Origin: WHSW01 sp963781265
GTDB lineage: Bacteria; Actinomycetota; Thermoleophilia; Solirubrobacterales; 70-9
NCBI GenBank assembly: GCA_963781265.1
Contig: CAWAFH010000002.1
Coordinates: forward strand, 50,086 to 114,085
Length of the DNA stretch: 64,000 nucleotides
Reading direction: 5' to 3'
Part shown: positions 8,892 to 17,201 of the stretch, piece by piece
How the letters are laid out: each line of letters begins with the position of its first letter
How positions within the stretch are numbered: position 1 is the first letter of the stretch
Notes under the pieces: generated by a model
What the model was told of the DNA's origin: nothing
The model's input: only the letters and a program-made list of their open reading frames with translations
Database searches by the model: none
Program-made: the position numbers and the translations under genes

Positions 8892-9706
8892 TTGGCCACC
8901 ACCGCGGCGGAGACCGCCGGATCAGCGCCTTCTGCGGGCGCGGTCGCCGGTGTCGCGGCGCCCGCGGCCGGGCCGGCGGGGGTCGCCCCGGCGGTGATCC
9001 CCTGGTCGGCGGGCGTCAGGTATGTCGTCGTGGTGACATCGGCGGTCAGGTCCGGGAGCCCGTTCGGGCCGGGGCTGAAGTCGAACCCGTCGATCGTCAT
9101 CAGGCGGCCGTCGACGGTGGTCTTCTCGCCGTTGGCGCTGACCATCCCGTCGATGCTGCCGAAGAAGTCGGCGATCTCGAAGAAGCCGCCGTCGAAGGTC
9201 ATCTGGTACGGCATCACCGGCAGGCCGGCGGGCCCCACCGTGGCGCCGATCGGCAGCAGCGCCGCGGACGCCTCGGTGGCGGTCGCGGTCGTCGTCGTGG
9301 TGGTGGTGGTCGTGCCGGTGCTGGGAGCCGGAGTCGCGGGCGCGGCGGCGGCGGGGGCCGCGGCGACGCCGGTGGTCGATCCGCCGAGGCTGATCGAGCG
9401 GAAGTTGACGCCGGCCTTGGTCGAGAGCGACTGCAGCTGCGTCAGCAGGCTGGGCGTGTCGGCGTCGGTCGGAACGGCCTTGCCGAGGCTGACCAGGTCG
9501 CGGTAGTTGTCGTCGAAGTCGCTCTTCGCGGCCTCACCGGCGGCGGCGGCCTGCTCGGCGGTCGTCACCTCGATGCTCAGGGCGGCGACCTGGTCCTCGA
9601 GGTCGGAGGCCTCCTGGCGCTTGGGCGCCAGGATCAGGAACCAGAACGCGGCCACCAACGCCAGGCCGGCGACGCCCATGAGGATCATGCGGTCGGTGCT
9701 CTTCAT
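8888..9706 (-). CDS. pilO: type IV pilus assembly protein PilO
   Basis: The open frame extends further upstream, but the real start is the ATG at 9706, which overlaps the pilN stop as TGATG. This gives 272 residues. The start MKSTDRMILMG leads into a single transmembrane helix (about 8-27, GVAGLALVAAFWFLILAP), then a coiled coil (KRQEASDLEDQVAALSIEVT) typical of PilO. A Thr/Ala-rich linker at about 120-150 separates it from the C-terminal ferredoxin-like fold (MPYQMTFDGGFFEIADFFGSI). PilO forms the periplasmic heterodimer with PilN that links the cytoplasmic PilM to the outer layers. The Ala/Thr-rich tail is unusual. The preceding and following overlaps indicate translational coupling. Confidence 0.88.
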   Translation of the reverse strand: MKSTDRMILMGVAGLALVAAFWFLILAPKRQEASDLEDQVAALSIEVTTAEQAAAAGEAAKSDFDDNYRDLVSLGKAVPTDADTPSLLTQLQSLSTKAGVNFRSISLGGSTTGVAAAPAAAAPATPAPSTGTTTTTTTTTATATEASAALLPIGATVGPAGLPVMPYQMTFDGGFFEIADFFGSIDGMVSANGEKTTVDGRLMTIDGFDFSPGPNGLPDLTADVTTTTYLTPADQGITAGATPAGPAAGAATPATAPAEGADPAVSAAVVAN

Positions 9707-10572
9707 CAGTTCCCCATCCCCACGGCCGCCGCGCCGGAGTTGGCGTCGGAGACCTGCTTGTCGGCCGAGTCCTTGGCCGCCTGCTCCTCGCTCTGAGTCG
9801 CGGCGACGCCCGAGTCGTCGGGGGTGGTCGTGGTCGGGGTCGTCGTGGTCGTGGCCGCCGGCGTGCCGGTCGGCGGCACCGTCGCGGACTCGGGCACGGG
9901 GACCGCGTCGAACGCGACCGTGATCTCGAAGCGGGCGATCGAGGGCTTCGTCTGACAGCTCGACGAGGTGGCGTCGCCACCGGCCGCCGGGGCGGCCGCG
10001 CCCGTCGCGGCATCGCTCTGCTCGCCGAGCTGCGAGCTCTGCATCCCGACGCGGGTCACCCCGTCGATGTCGCGAAGCGCCGCGAGGAACCGGGCGACCC
10101 CGTTCTGACCCTCGGCACACCCGGCGAGCTGGAGGGACGGCCCCGTGATCGAGGGATCCGCGGCCGAGGTGCTCGCCCCGGAGTCGGCGGCCCCGGCGCC
10201 GGCCGAGCCGGTGAGGCTGTCGAGGGTGACGCGGTGCGGGATCACGAGCGCGAGCTCGTTGAGGACGCGCTCCCAGTCGAAGCGGGTCTGCGCGAGGCTC
10301 GAGACGGTCTCGCTGCGCGCGGCCGAGAGCGTCGCGAAGTCCTGGTAGGGCGCGAGCTTCTCCGCGGCCAGGTCGGCCTGTGCCTGGCGCGCCTCGAGCG
10401 ATGCCAGCTCGGCCTTCGAATCGGTGATCTGGTTGCCGGTCATGATCACCAGCACGACGCCGAGCAGCGCGACGACGAGCACGCCGATGATCGCGTAGGA
10501 GGCAAAGCCGGCGCGCAGCGGAGCGTTCTCGCCGCGGCGGTCCTCGGGTGGCAGCAGGTTGACGGGGCGCAT
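9706..10572 (-). CDS. pilN: type IV pilus assembly protein PilN
   Basis: A 288-residue bitopic membrane protein. It begins with MRPVNLLPPEDRR, the conserved NLLP-type N-terminal motif by which PilN binds PilM in the cytoplasm. A transmembrane helix follows at about 27-47, then a coiled-coil (ITDSKAELASLEARQAQADL) and a periplasmic domain with the RFDWERVLNELALVIPHRVTL strand common in PilN. The C terminus is a Thr/Pro-rich, low-complexity tail. It sits four bases after pilM and overlaps pilO by one base. It would form the inner-membrane platform with PilO. Function assignment is secure from motif plus context. Confidence 0.92.
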   Translation of the reverse strand: MRPVNLLPPEDRRGENAPLRAGFASYAIIGVLVVALLGVVLVIMTGNQITDSKAELASLEARQAQADLAAEKLAPYQDFATLSAARSETVSSLAQTRFDWERVLNELALVIPHRVTLDSLTGSAGAGAADSGASTSAADPSITGPSLQLAGCAEGQNGVARFLAALRDIDGVTRVGMQSSQLGEQSDAATGAAAPAAGGDATSSSCQTKPSIARFEITVAFDAVPVPESATVPPTGTPAATTTTTPTTTTPDDSGVAATQSEEQAAKDSADKQVSDANSGAAAVGMGN

Positions 10573-10576
10573 CGCG

Positions 10577-11686
10577 CTACTCCTCGAGCCCCAGGCCGTA
10601 GGAAAGGGTGAGGCGGCCGGCGGCGGCTCCGGCGGCGCCGCGCAGCGGCTCGGGGACGGCCGCCCGGACCGGGACCGGCAGCTCGCGCTCGAGCCGGTCG
10701 ACGAGGCCGGGGATCGCGAGCCCAGGGCCGGCGACGACGAGGTCGTCGACGCGGACCGAGTCCTCGAGCGTCGCGTAGTACTCGAGCGAGCGCCGCAGCT
10801 CGTCGACGAGCGTCGCCACGCCGGAGGCGAGCGCCTCGCGCGACTGGGCGACGATCTGAGGGTCCCCCTCGAGCTCGTCGACCGGGGCGTCGAGGCCGAC
10901 GTGGATCAGCCACTGGCGCGCGTGCTCGAGGTTGAGGCCGCTGCTCGCCGCGAGCGACTGGGCGATGCCCTCGATGCCGAAGCCGAGCAGGCGGCTGAAG
11001 ACGCAGTAGGGGCCGCGGGCGACCGCCAGGTTGGTGACGTCGCCGAGGTGGCAGTACAGCGTGCCGCCGATCGCGTCGTCGGCGACCACGGTGTCCGTGG
11101 CGACCGGGCCGGCGGTGCTGCCCGCGAGCGCCCGGATCAGGGCGAAGCTGGAGTGGTCGATGCCGACCAGCCGGACGCCGGCGTGGCGCATCGCGTCGGT
11201 GATCCCCGAGAGCATCTCGCGGCGCGCCGCGACGGTGACGACGTCAATGTTGGTGGCATCCTCACCCGTGACGGTGGGGATCACCTGCCAGTCGAGCACG
11301 GAGCGATCGAGCGGCATCGGGATGTGCTCCTGGGCCGAGAAGCGAATCGCCGCCTCGAGCTCGTCGCGGTCCTCGATGCGCGGGAGCCGGATCGAGCGCA
11401 CCGCGACCTTCTGGTTCGCGATCCCGATCCGCACGTCGCGTGAGAACTTGTGCTCGGCGAACAGCGCCTTGACGGCGTCGCCGAGCGCATCCGGATCGGT
11501 CACCTCGCCGTCGCGAACCGCGCCCGAAGGCAGCGGCGCGACGCCGAACCGGGTGACGCTGACCGAGCCGTTGACGCGGACCTCGGTGGCCGCGATGCTG
11601 CCGGCGTCCAGATCGAGGCCGACGACGCTGGAGGAGCGGCCGATCGGCTGCGTGAGCGGGTTCTTCTTCTTGGTCAGGGCGATCAT
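10577..11686 (-). CDS. pilM: type IV pilus assembly protein PilM (actin-like ATPase)
   Basis: The 369-residue cytoplasmic protein has the actin/FtsA-like fold. The phosphate-1 loop VVGLDLDAGSIAATEV lies at about 21-36; the SHS2-like region continues with VRIGIANQKVAVRSIRLPRI; EAAIRFSAQEHIPMPLDRSVLDWQVI is a PilM hallmark; the adenosine motif VAGPGLAIPGLVDRLE lies near the end. PilM binds the PilN tail and couples the ring to the motor ATPases. The ATG start is preceded by an unremarkable leader of about 100 bases after the prepilin peptidase gene. It is the first gene of the tightly packed pilM-N-O-P set. Confidence 0.94.
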   Translation of the reverse strand: MIALTKKKNPLTQPIGRSSSVVGLDLDAGSIAATEVRVNGSVSVTRFGVAPLPSGAVRDGEVTDPDALGDAVKALFAEHKFSRDVRIGIANQKVAVRSIRLPRIEDRDELEAAIRFSAQEHIPMPLDRSVLDWQVIPTVTGEDATNIDVVTVAARREMLSGITDAMRHAGVRLVGIDHSSFALIRALAGSTAGPVATDTVVADDAIGGTLYCHLGDVTNLAVARGPYCVFSRLLGFGIEGIAQSLAASSGLNLEHARQWLIHVGLDAPVDELEGDPQIVAQSREALASGVATLVDELRRSLEYYATLEDSVRVDDLVVAGPGLAIPGLVDRLERELPVPVRAAVPEPLRGAAGAAAGRLTLSYGLGLEE

Positions 11687-11782
11687 GGGGCGAGGCGGGG
11701 CCGGAAGGCCTCCGGGTGCTCAATCGGCTCAAACGGCGCCGGACTTGAGCGCCGAAAGGCGTGAATTGCAGCGCTCGCCCGC

Positions 11783-12548
11783 CTAGCCCGTGAACGTGTC
11801 GAGATACCAGTCGACGATGTCGTCGCCGAACCAGAGCCCAACCACTCCTCCGAGGGCGAGGAACGGCCCGAACGGCACCGTTCGCTTGCGCCCCTCGGGC
11901 CCGTGGCGAGCGATGATCGCGGCCCCGACGACCGACCCGGCGATCAGCCCGACGAGCACCGCGGGCGCGATCGAGCGCCCGAGGTAGATCGCCATCATCG
12001 CGACCAGCTTCGCGTCGCCCATCCCCATCCCGCGCGGATAGACCAAGCGCGATCAAGAAGAAGGCACCGCCGGCAATCGCGACGGCGAGCGCGCGCTGGC
12101 CGATGTCGCCGAGGTCGAAGCCGAGCACGATCGCGACGCCCGCGACCGCCCCGGCGAGCACGAAGGCGTTCGGGATGATCCGCAGCTCGAGGTCAGTCAG
12201 CGTGATCGCGACGAGAACCGCGCAGAGGACGAGCCCGAGCACCAGCTCGCCGGCGTCGTCGGTGCCGAGAGCGAACACCGTGCCCGCCCAGAGCGCGCCG
12301 AGCCCCGCCTCCGTGAGCGGGTAGCGGGGCGAGATCCGCTCCCCGCAGTTGCGACACCGGCCACGCAGCAGCAGCCAGGAGACGATCGGGACGTTGTCGT
12401 AGGCGGCGATCGTGTTGCCGCAGGCCGGGCAGCGCGAGCGCCCTGCCACCCAGCCGCCCTCGCCGCGCGGGATCCGATGGGCCAGGACCGTGATCAGGCT
12501 GCCCGTGAAGGCACCGGCGACGAACGCGATCAGGGCAGCTCCGGCCAT
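11783..12548 (-). pseudogene. pilD: prepilin peptidase (A24), one frameshift
   Basis: The two halves lie in different frames. The N-terminal half (12548 down to about 12048) has the cytoplasmic methylase-type zinc domain CPACGN...CRNCGE and membrane segments. It contains the first catalytic aspartate region TLTDLELRIIPN. The C-terminal half (from about 12046 to 11783) has the second catalytic motif GMGMGDAKL and the last helices. Near 12047 the first frame reads LIALGLS and the next VYPRGMGMGD; dropping one base gives LIALVYPRGMGMGD, the expected family sequence. The span is 3n+1 bases, giving 254 residues after correction, the usual size. The enzyme cleaves and N-methylates prepilins such as PilA. 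All catalytic residues survive, so a sequencing error is likely. Confidence 0.85.
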
Positions 12549-12582
12549 CGGGGTCGGACCCTATCCGCGCGTCAGGCGGCAG

Positions 12583-14172
12583 CTAACAGGCGACGGACGA
12601 GTCGCTGCTGCCCTGCACGCAGCCGGTCTCGCGGACCACGCGCCAGCTCGCCGAGGCGAGGTCGAACAGGTACGGCGGCTGCTGGACGGCGAGCCGGTCG
12701 TCGTAGGTGTAGTTCTTCAGGTAGCCGGTGACCGAGGTCCCGCCGGAGGTCGTGCCGACGGTGCCGCGGAACAGCTGCGCGATCACCCCGTTGACGATCA
12801 GCCCGGCGCTGGGCGGGGTGCCGCCGATCGGCGCCCCGCAGTCGAAGTTGTCGACGATGAACGAGTGGTTGAGCGCGAGGACCGCGGCATCGATCCGCAG
12901 GCTGGTCAGGGATTGGCTCGGGACGTTGGCGGCCGACCCGCACTGGCCCTGGGTCGTGCCGGAGCGGGTCGTCACCCCGTGCATGATCCGGATGAAGTTG
13001 TTGGCGACCATGCCCATCACCGCCGGGCCGGTCAGGTTGGTGGTCACCGAGCCGTCGATGATGATGTCGTTGGCAGCGGCAACCGTCACCGGGGTCGAAT
13101 AGGTGCCGTGGATGTAGACGTTGCCGCAGGTCGAGGTCTTGTCGTAGACGTTCGCCGACTGCGAGAAATAGGGCGAGTAGGTCGCCGCGCACGTGCCGCT
13201 CTTCACGTAGATGATCGGCTTGCTGACGAGGTCCACCGTCTGCGGAGTGCCGCCGCGGACCGAGACCGTGGCGGTGTTGCCGTTCAGGGTGATGTCGGTC
13301 GCGCCTGTGTAGACGACGCCGTCCTGGGTCGCGTAGGTGAGCAGGTTCGAGTTGTCCGGCGGCGCGGTGATGTACGGAGCGTTCTCGATCAGGTCGCCGT
13401 TGACGATCGCGTTGTTGCTGCAACCCGAGGTCGGGATCATCCCCGGCGCCGTCGGCGGGCCCGGCGCCGCGGTGAGCACGTTGTCGGTGCCACCGGGACG
13501 GCCGAAGGTCGGTGAGCCGCAGATCGAGTACTGGTCCTGCGTGTACATCGGACCGTTCAGCTTGTCGCCGCTGATCCAGCTGATCGTGCCGCAGTCGGAG
13601 GGACGGCCGTCACGCCGGAACTCGGCGCAGTCCTGCTTGGAGGCCGGGTCGGCGTAGGTGTTCGGATCGAGCGTCTCGTAGACGGAGTACCAGAGGAAGT
13701 CGAGCGGGGAGTCGCGGCGGAAGCTGGCGACTATGTCGCGGGTCGCCACCGTCTGGCCGGCGCTGTTGGAGACCGTGCCCGTGAAGCGCATCCTGAAGCT
13801 GCCGGTCGCGAAGTCGATCATCGAGCCGACCGGGTTGGTCGTGCTGCAGGCGCCGGCGCCGTTCGCCGGCACCGGCACGTAGGCGTAGCGCACGGTGGTC
13901 GCGGCCCCCGGGACCTGGGTCGCGGCGCGGCTCGGGCAGTTCTGCCACAGCTCGGTGTTGCGGTTGACCTGCGACAGGAACGCCGCCATCCCGGCGCGGG
14001 CCGCGTAGTAGGCCTTCTTGCCGTCGAGCGAGCGCTGGGTGTTGCCGATGTCGCCGTTGGCCGCCACGAACGCGCCGGCGACCATCAGGGTGCTGATCGT
14101 CAGCACCATCAGCGCGACGATCATCGTGAACCCGTCCTCGGCGGCCGCCCGCCGGCGCCACGTCATGCGCAT
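12583..14172 (-). CDS. PilX-like pilus-associated protein with prepilin-type N terminus
   Basis: The 529-residue protein begins with a basic stretch (MRMTWRRRAAAEDGF) followed by TMIVALMVLTISTLMVAGAF, a class III-like hydrophobic segment after a Gly-Phe junction. Cleavage by the prepilin peptidase is likely. The rest is a large extracellular domain with eight or more cysteines and Gly/Thr/Asn-rich beta-type sequence. Homologues are annotated as PilX N-terminal domain-containing pilus assembly proteins. It overlaps the PilW-like gene by ten bases. At this length it could be a tip or adhesive minor pilin; that role is inferred. Gene order (peptidase, PilX, PilW, PilV, PilA) supports a minor-pilin operon. 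Confidence 0.8.
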   Translation of the reverse strand: MRMTWRRRAAAEDGFTMIVALMVLTISTLMVAGAFVAANGDIGNTQRSLDGKKAYYAARAGMAAFLSQVNRNTELWQNCPSRAATQVPGAATTVRYAYVPVPANGAGACSTTNPVGSMIDFATGSFRMRFTGTVSNSAGQTVATRDIVASFRRDSPLDFLWYSVYETLDPNTYADPASKQDCAEFRRDGRPSDCGTISWISGDKLNGPMYTQDQYSICGSPTFGRPGGTDNVLTAAPGPPTAPGMIPTSGCSNNAIVNGDLIENAPYITAPPDNSNLLTYATQDGVVYTGATDITLNGNTATVSVRGGTPQTVDLVSKPIIYVKSGTCAATYSPYFSQSANVYDKTSTCGNVYIHGTYSTPVTVAAANDIIIDGSVTTNLTGPAVMGMVANNFIRIMHGVTTRSGTTQGQCGSAANVPSQSLTSLRIDAAVLALNHSFIVDNFDCGAPIGGTPPSAGLIVNGVIAQLFRGTVGTTSGGTSVTGYLKNYTYDDRLAVQQPPYLFDLASASWRVVRETGCVQGSSDSSVAC

Positions 14173-15029
14173 GGCGGCACCGTCGGCAGGTTGCCCTCGC
14201 TGGGGACCGGGGTGAGGCGCAGGACGACCGAGTCCTGAACCGTGACCGGGTTCGCGACCGTCGCGTTGTCGCCGAGCTTGCCCCCGGCCCCGACCTGCAT
14301 GGTGATCGTCACGGCGGAGACCAGCCGGGACGAATCGGGCGCGGTCGTCAGCGGCGTCGCCAGCCGGCTGCGGTCGTTGGCCGAGTTGTACGGGATCGTG
14401 TTCGCCGGGACGTTGCCGCCGGTGCTCGTGGTCGAGCCGCTCGGCAGGGTCGCGGTCCCGTCGAGCAGGATCATGAACGGGTTTCCGGCCGCGTCGAGGT
14501 ACTGGTTGCCCGAGGCGTCGGCCGCGATCCCGTACTTGTAATAGCGGAAGATCGGCGTGCTCCCGACCTGCTGCACGTGGTCGAGCAGCGTCCGCGTGCT
14601 CGACGGGGTGCTGGAGAAGGTCCAGTTCGGCGACTGCCCGCCGGTGACCGCGTAGCTCGAGTCGGTGAGCGTCTGGGTGGTCGCCCCGGTCCAGGCGATC
14701 GTGTGCTTGACCGGGGTCAGGCTCGCCGCCGAGCCGTACCTGGAGACGAAGGTGAGCGAGCTGCCGGTGCTCCCGTCGCGGATCGGCACGACGTTCTCGG
14801 CCATGCAGGCCGAGTGCAGCTGGTTCTCGACCGACTCGACGGTGTTGCGCGCTCGCTGGGTCGCGTCGACCTCGGCGAAGACGCGAGTCGACTGCCGCAG
14901 GACGACGTCCTGGAACGTGAACAGCGCGATCACGACGACCATCGAGACGAGCAGGACGATGAGCAGCTCGACCAGGGTGAACCCGGACTGCTCGGAGCGG
15001 ATGCGCGCCAGCGCGGCGGCCGTGCTCAT
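14163..15029 (-). CDS. PilW/PulJ-type minor prepilin
   Basis: The reading frame is open far upstream, but the gene starts at the ATG at 15029, which overlaps the PilV-like stop (TGATG). It encodes 288 residues. The prepilin signal is clear: a short leader MSTAAALARIRSEQSG, then FTLVELLIVLLVSMVVVIAL, with Glu at +5 of the mature protein. The mature part has the PulJ/PilW feature of an early R-ARNTVESVENQLHSA helix. Cysteines occur near the N-terminal third and at the end. Processed by the prepilin peptidase, it would prime assembly of the pilus. The start is chosen over the upstream ORF start because that extension has no matching family sequence. Confidence 0.85.
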   Translation of the reverse strand: MSTAAALARIRSEQSGFTLVELLIVLLVSMVVVIALFTFQDVVLRQSTRVFAEVDATQRARNTVESVENQLHSACMAENVVPIRDGSTGSSLTFVSRYGSAASLTPVKHTIAWTGATTQTLTDSSYAVTGGQSPNWTFSSTPSSTRTLLDHVQQVGSTPIFRYYKYGIAADASGNQYLDAAGNPFMILLDGTATLPSGSTTSTGGNVPANTIPYNSANDRSRLATPLTTAPDSSRLVSAVTITMQVGAGGKLGDNATVANPVTVQDSVVLRLTPVPSEGNLPTVPPCA

Positions 15030-16393
15030 CAGCAGAACCCCGTCGGGGAGGTGGTCAGGATCGGGACGGTGCTCGCGTTGCCGGTCGTGTAGTTCGTGTT
15101 GGCGCGCCCGGTGATCGTCACCTTGCGATAGCTCGAGCTGGTCGTCCCGGTCGTGTACCTGTAGTCCGCGCAGATCGAGTACGTCCCGTACGGCTGCCCA
15201 GGCTTGTCGAGCCACCCGTTTGCGGGCAGCGTCGCCGCGGCGTTGATGTCCGGCTGCCAGCTCTGTCCGCAGGAGTCCGTGAGCCTGATGTGCGAGGGCT
15301 TCACGTCCGAGCCGCCGTAGGTGACGTTCAGGTTGATCGCGGGCATCGCGACCGCGCCGGTGGCGCCGGTCAGCGTGGTCGTCGAGCCCGGGGTGACGCT
15401 GGCGGAGGTCGGCGCCGTGCCCTTGGCGGCGGCGCATCTGCCCGCGTAGACGACGTACGGGCCGCTCGGCGTCGTCGTGTTGAACGGGAAGAGGGTCTGA
15501 GTCGTCGCGATGTTCGTGCCCGGCGAGCCCGGCGCCGTGAACTTCGGCCCCGACATCGAGGTGTTCTCCCACGACAGCGACGGCGCCTCCTGCCCGGTCA
15601 GCGTGCTGCCGCCGATCGTGGTCCGGAAGTTGGCCGAGATCGCGCCGGCCTGCCCGAGCGTGAACTTGTACGTGGTCGTGTTGCCCGCGGTGGTGGTCAC
15701 GGTCGCGGTGGGGTTGGCGGACCCGTCGTAGTCGACGTAGCCCGCCAGCACCGGGGAGAGCGCGTAGTCGCCGACCAGCAGGGCGCCGAAGATCGTGCAC
15801 CCGCCGGCGTCGGTGGTCCCGAAGCGACGTACGGCGTCGGTGCTCGGGTCGGCGCCGCTGGCGTTGACGCGGGCGCCCGAGATCGGCGCCGCGTTCTGGT
15901 CGACCGTCTGGACGAGGAGCGAGCCGCCGGCGCGGGGCGTGACGACGCTCTGGACGACGACCGGGGAGCGCGCGTTGGCGGTCCAGTTGACGGTCGAGAC
16001 CACCTTGGCGTAGTCGGCCGCGGACGCCGAGGTCGAGCAGCTGGCCGAGTTCGCGGCGCTGCTCAAAAACTGGCCGGTGGACCGGACCGTGTAGGTGTCG
16101 TTGTCGAGCGTGATCGTCCGGGTCTGATCGAGGTTCGCGATCTGGTCGGCCGAGAGCCCCTTGATCCGCTCCTGGTCGGCCTGCGCGACCTGGAAGGCCT
16201 GTGCGCGGCGGCGCTGATCCGAGGCGGTCTTGCCGGCCGCGTCGAGCCCGATCAGGGAGAGCGAGATCAGCCCGACCATCAGCCCGGTGACGGCGACCTC
16301 GACGATCGTCAGTCCGTCCTCGGCGGCAAGCCGAGCACGACAGGCGCGAAGCTTGCGTGCCCCGTCCGAGATCAGGCGTGAATAAGCGGGCAT
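15029..16393 (-). CDS. PilV-type minor prepilin with carboxypeptidase-regulatory-like domain
   Basis: A 454-residue protein with a long basic leader and the cleavage site region EDGLTIVEVAVTGLMVGLISLSL, where Glu is at +5. The mature N-terminal helix is followed by a PilV-like domain. At about 150-240 lies a segment of the SLLVQTVDQNAAPISGARV type, followed by a GTTDAGGCTIFGALLVGDYAL stretch; this is the pattern of CarboxypepD_reg (transthyretin-like) beta-sandwich domains. The C-terminal portion is Thr/Ser-rich with several cysteines. It is much longer than classical PilV (about 180). The extra domains would be displayed at the pilus tip and could bind a surface or ligand, which is inference. 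It overlaps the PilW-like gene by one base. Confidence 0.78.
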   Translation of the reverse strand: MPAYSRLISDGARKLRACRARLAAEDGLTIVEVAVTGLMVGLISLSLIGLDAAGKTASDQRRRAQAFQVAQADQERIKGLSADQIANLDQTRTITLDNDTYTVRSTGQFLSSAANSASCSTSASAADYAKVVSTVNWTANARSPVVVQSVVTPRAGGSLLVQTVDQNAAPISGARVNASGADPSTDAVRRFGTTDAGGCTIFGALLVGDYALSPVLAGYVDYDGSANPTATVTTTAGNTTTYKFTLGQAGAISANFRTTIGGSTLTGQEAPSLSWENTSMSGPKFTAPGSPGTNIATTQTLFPFNTTTPSGPYVVYAGRCAAAKGTAPTSASVTPGSTTTLTGATGAVAMPAINLNVTYGGSDVKPSHIRLTDSCGQSWQPDINAAATLPANGWLDKPGQPYGTYSICADYRYTTGTTSSSYRKVTITGRANTNYTTGNASTVPILTTSPTGFC

Positions 16394-16483
16394 GGGATGT
16401 GAAGGACCTCAGCCACACATTCGGCATTAGCGGGCTGCTGCTTTAGGGCTCGAGCGCCGTGAACGCGGGCGCCCAAGACGCGG

Positions 16484-16509
16484 GCGAGGCGGCCGGATGG
16501 CCGCCTCGC
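16484..16509 (-). terminator. GC-rich hairpin after pilA copy 1
   Basis: An 11-bp perfect inverted repeat with a GGAT loop begins with GCGAGGCGGCC. It lies 19 bases after the stop of the inner pilA. No U-run follows, so it may act as an mRNA-stabilising or attenuating hairpin rather than a strong intrinsic terminator. A related hairpin follows the second pilA. Confidence 0.6.
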
Positions 16510-16527
16510 CGTCGCGTTCCCCCTCGA

Positions 16528-17022
16528 TCAGTTCCAGACGTTGCTCGATGGGCAGCCGCCGCGATCGGTGCCCGCGACGGTGCACGGGTACTCGATCGTG
16601 CCGTTGGCGGCGCGATCGATCGCATAGGTGTTGCCGGTCGTCTTCGCCGTGACCACGACGCGGTAGGCGTTCGCGGTCGGGTTGCCGACGTTGGCCGCCA
16701 GGGCGCCGTTCGATCCGTAGATCGTCAGGCACGGACGGGCGGTGCCGGTGCAGTCCACCGGGACGGCGGACTCGATCGCCCGCAGCGCGGCGACATCGGC
16801 GCCCACGTAGGAGCCGCTGTTGTCGGTTGCGAACGTCTCCATCGCGGTCTGCGACGTGCGGACCGACTCCTTGGCGCTGGCATCGTTGGCCTTGTTGCGC
16901 TGGTTGAAGAACGCCGGGATGGCGATCGCGGCCAGCAGGCCGATGATCAGCATCACGACCAGGAGCTCGACCAGCGTGAAGCCGGATTCGCTCCGCGAAC
17001 GGTTTCTCATCACTCCGTACAT
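16528..17022 (-). CDS. pilA: type IV pilin PilA, copy 1
   Basis: A 164-residue major-type pilin. The leader MYGVMRNRSRSESG is cut before FTLVELLVVMLIIGLLAAIAI, the invariant N-terminal helix with Glu at +5. The globular domain ends in a disulfide-style cysteine pattern (VDCTGTARPC ... YPC ... GGC). It is nearly identical to the pilin at 17202-17696: from the helix onward the residues differ at only two positions (Asn/Ser, Glu/Ser). The start is the ATG at 17022, preceded at suitable distance by an AGGGGG ribosome site; the internal ATG four codons later is less well placed. Its own leader of about 180 bases carries no riboswitch motif. It is probably transcribed by read-through from copy 2 or from a promoter in the gap. 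Confidence 0.93.
   Translation of the reverse strand: MYGVMRNRSRSESGFTLVELLVVMLIIGLLAAIAIPAFFNQRNKANDASAKESVRTSQTAMETFATDNSGSYVGADVAALRAIESAVPVDCTGTARPCLTIYGSNGALAANVGNPTANAYRVVVTAKTTGNTYAIDRAANGTIEYPCTVAGTDRGGCPSSNVWN
16530..16993 (-). repeat. 464-bp direct repeat, inner copy (pilA1)
   Basis: This stretch matches 17204-17667 with an offset of 674 bases and, by eye, four mismatches. The copies lie in the same orientation and cover nearly the whole pilin gene; the leader peptides and flanks differ. It marks a recent tandem duplication or ongoing gene conversion. Confidence 0.9.
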
Positions 17023-17150
17023 CCGGGTTACCCCCTAGGTACCTGGGATCGCTTACCCAATCTAGGTCGGCATCCCCCGCACCCGCCTTGCGTGCCAGAC
17101 CCCAGCTTGGACACTCGTTCGACCGCGCGACGCCGGCCGCGGAACGACGT

Positions 17151-17174
17151 GAGGGCGGCCCGCAGGCCGCCCTC
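17151..17174 (-). terminator. GC-rich hairpin after pilA copy 2
   Basis: A 10-bp perfect inverted repeat (GAGGGCGGCC, loop CGCA) lies 28 bases after the stop of the outer pilA and has no U-run. It resembles the hairpin behind copy 1. It may cause partial termination and so set the ratio of the two pilins, which is inference. Confidence 0.6.
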
Positions 17175-17201
17175 ACCGTCGACTGCACTTCTAGCTTGGA
17201 G

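Noticed and set aside
17023..17201. riboswitch in the leader of pilA copy 1
   Set aside because: The 180-base gap has a hairpin of the upstream pilA terminator type but none of the GEMM bases.
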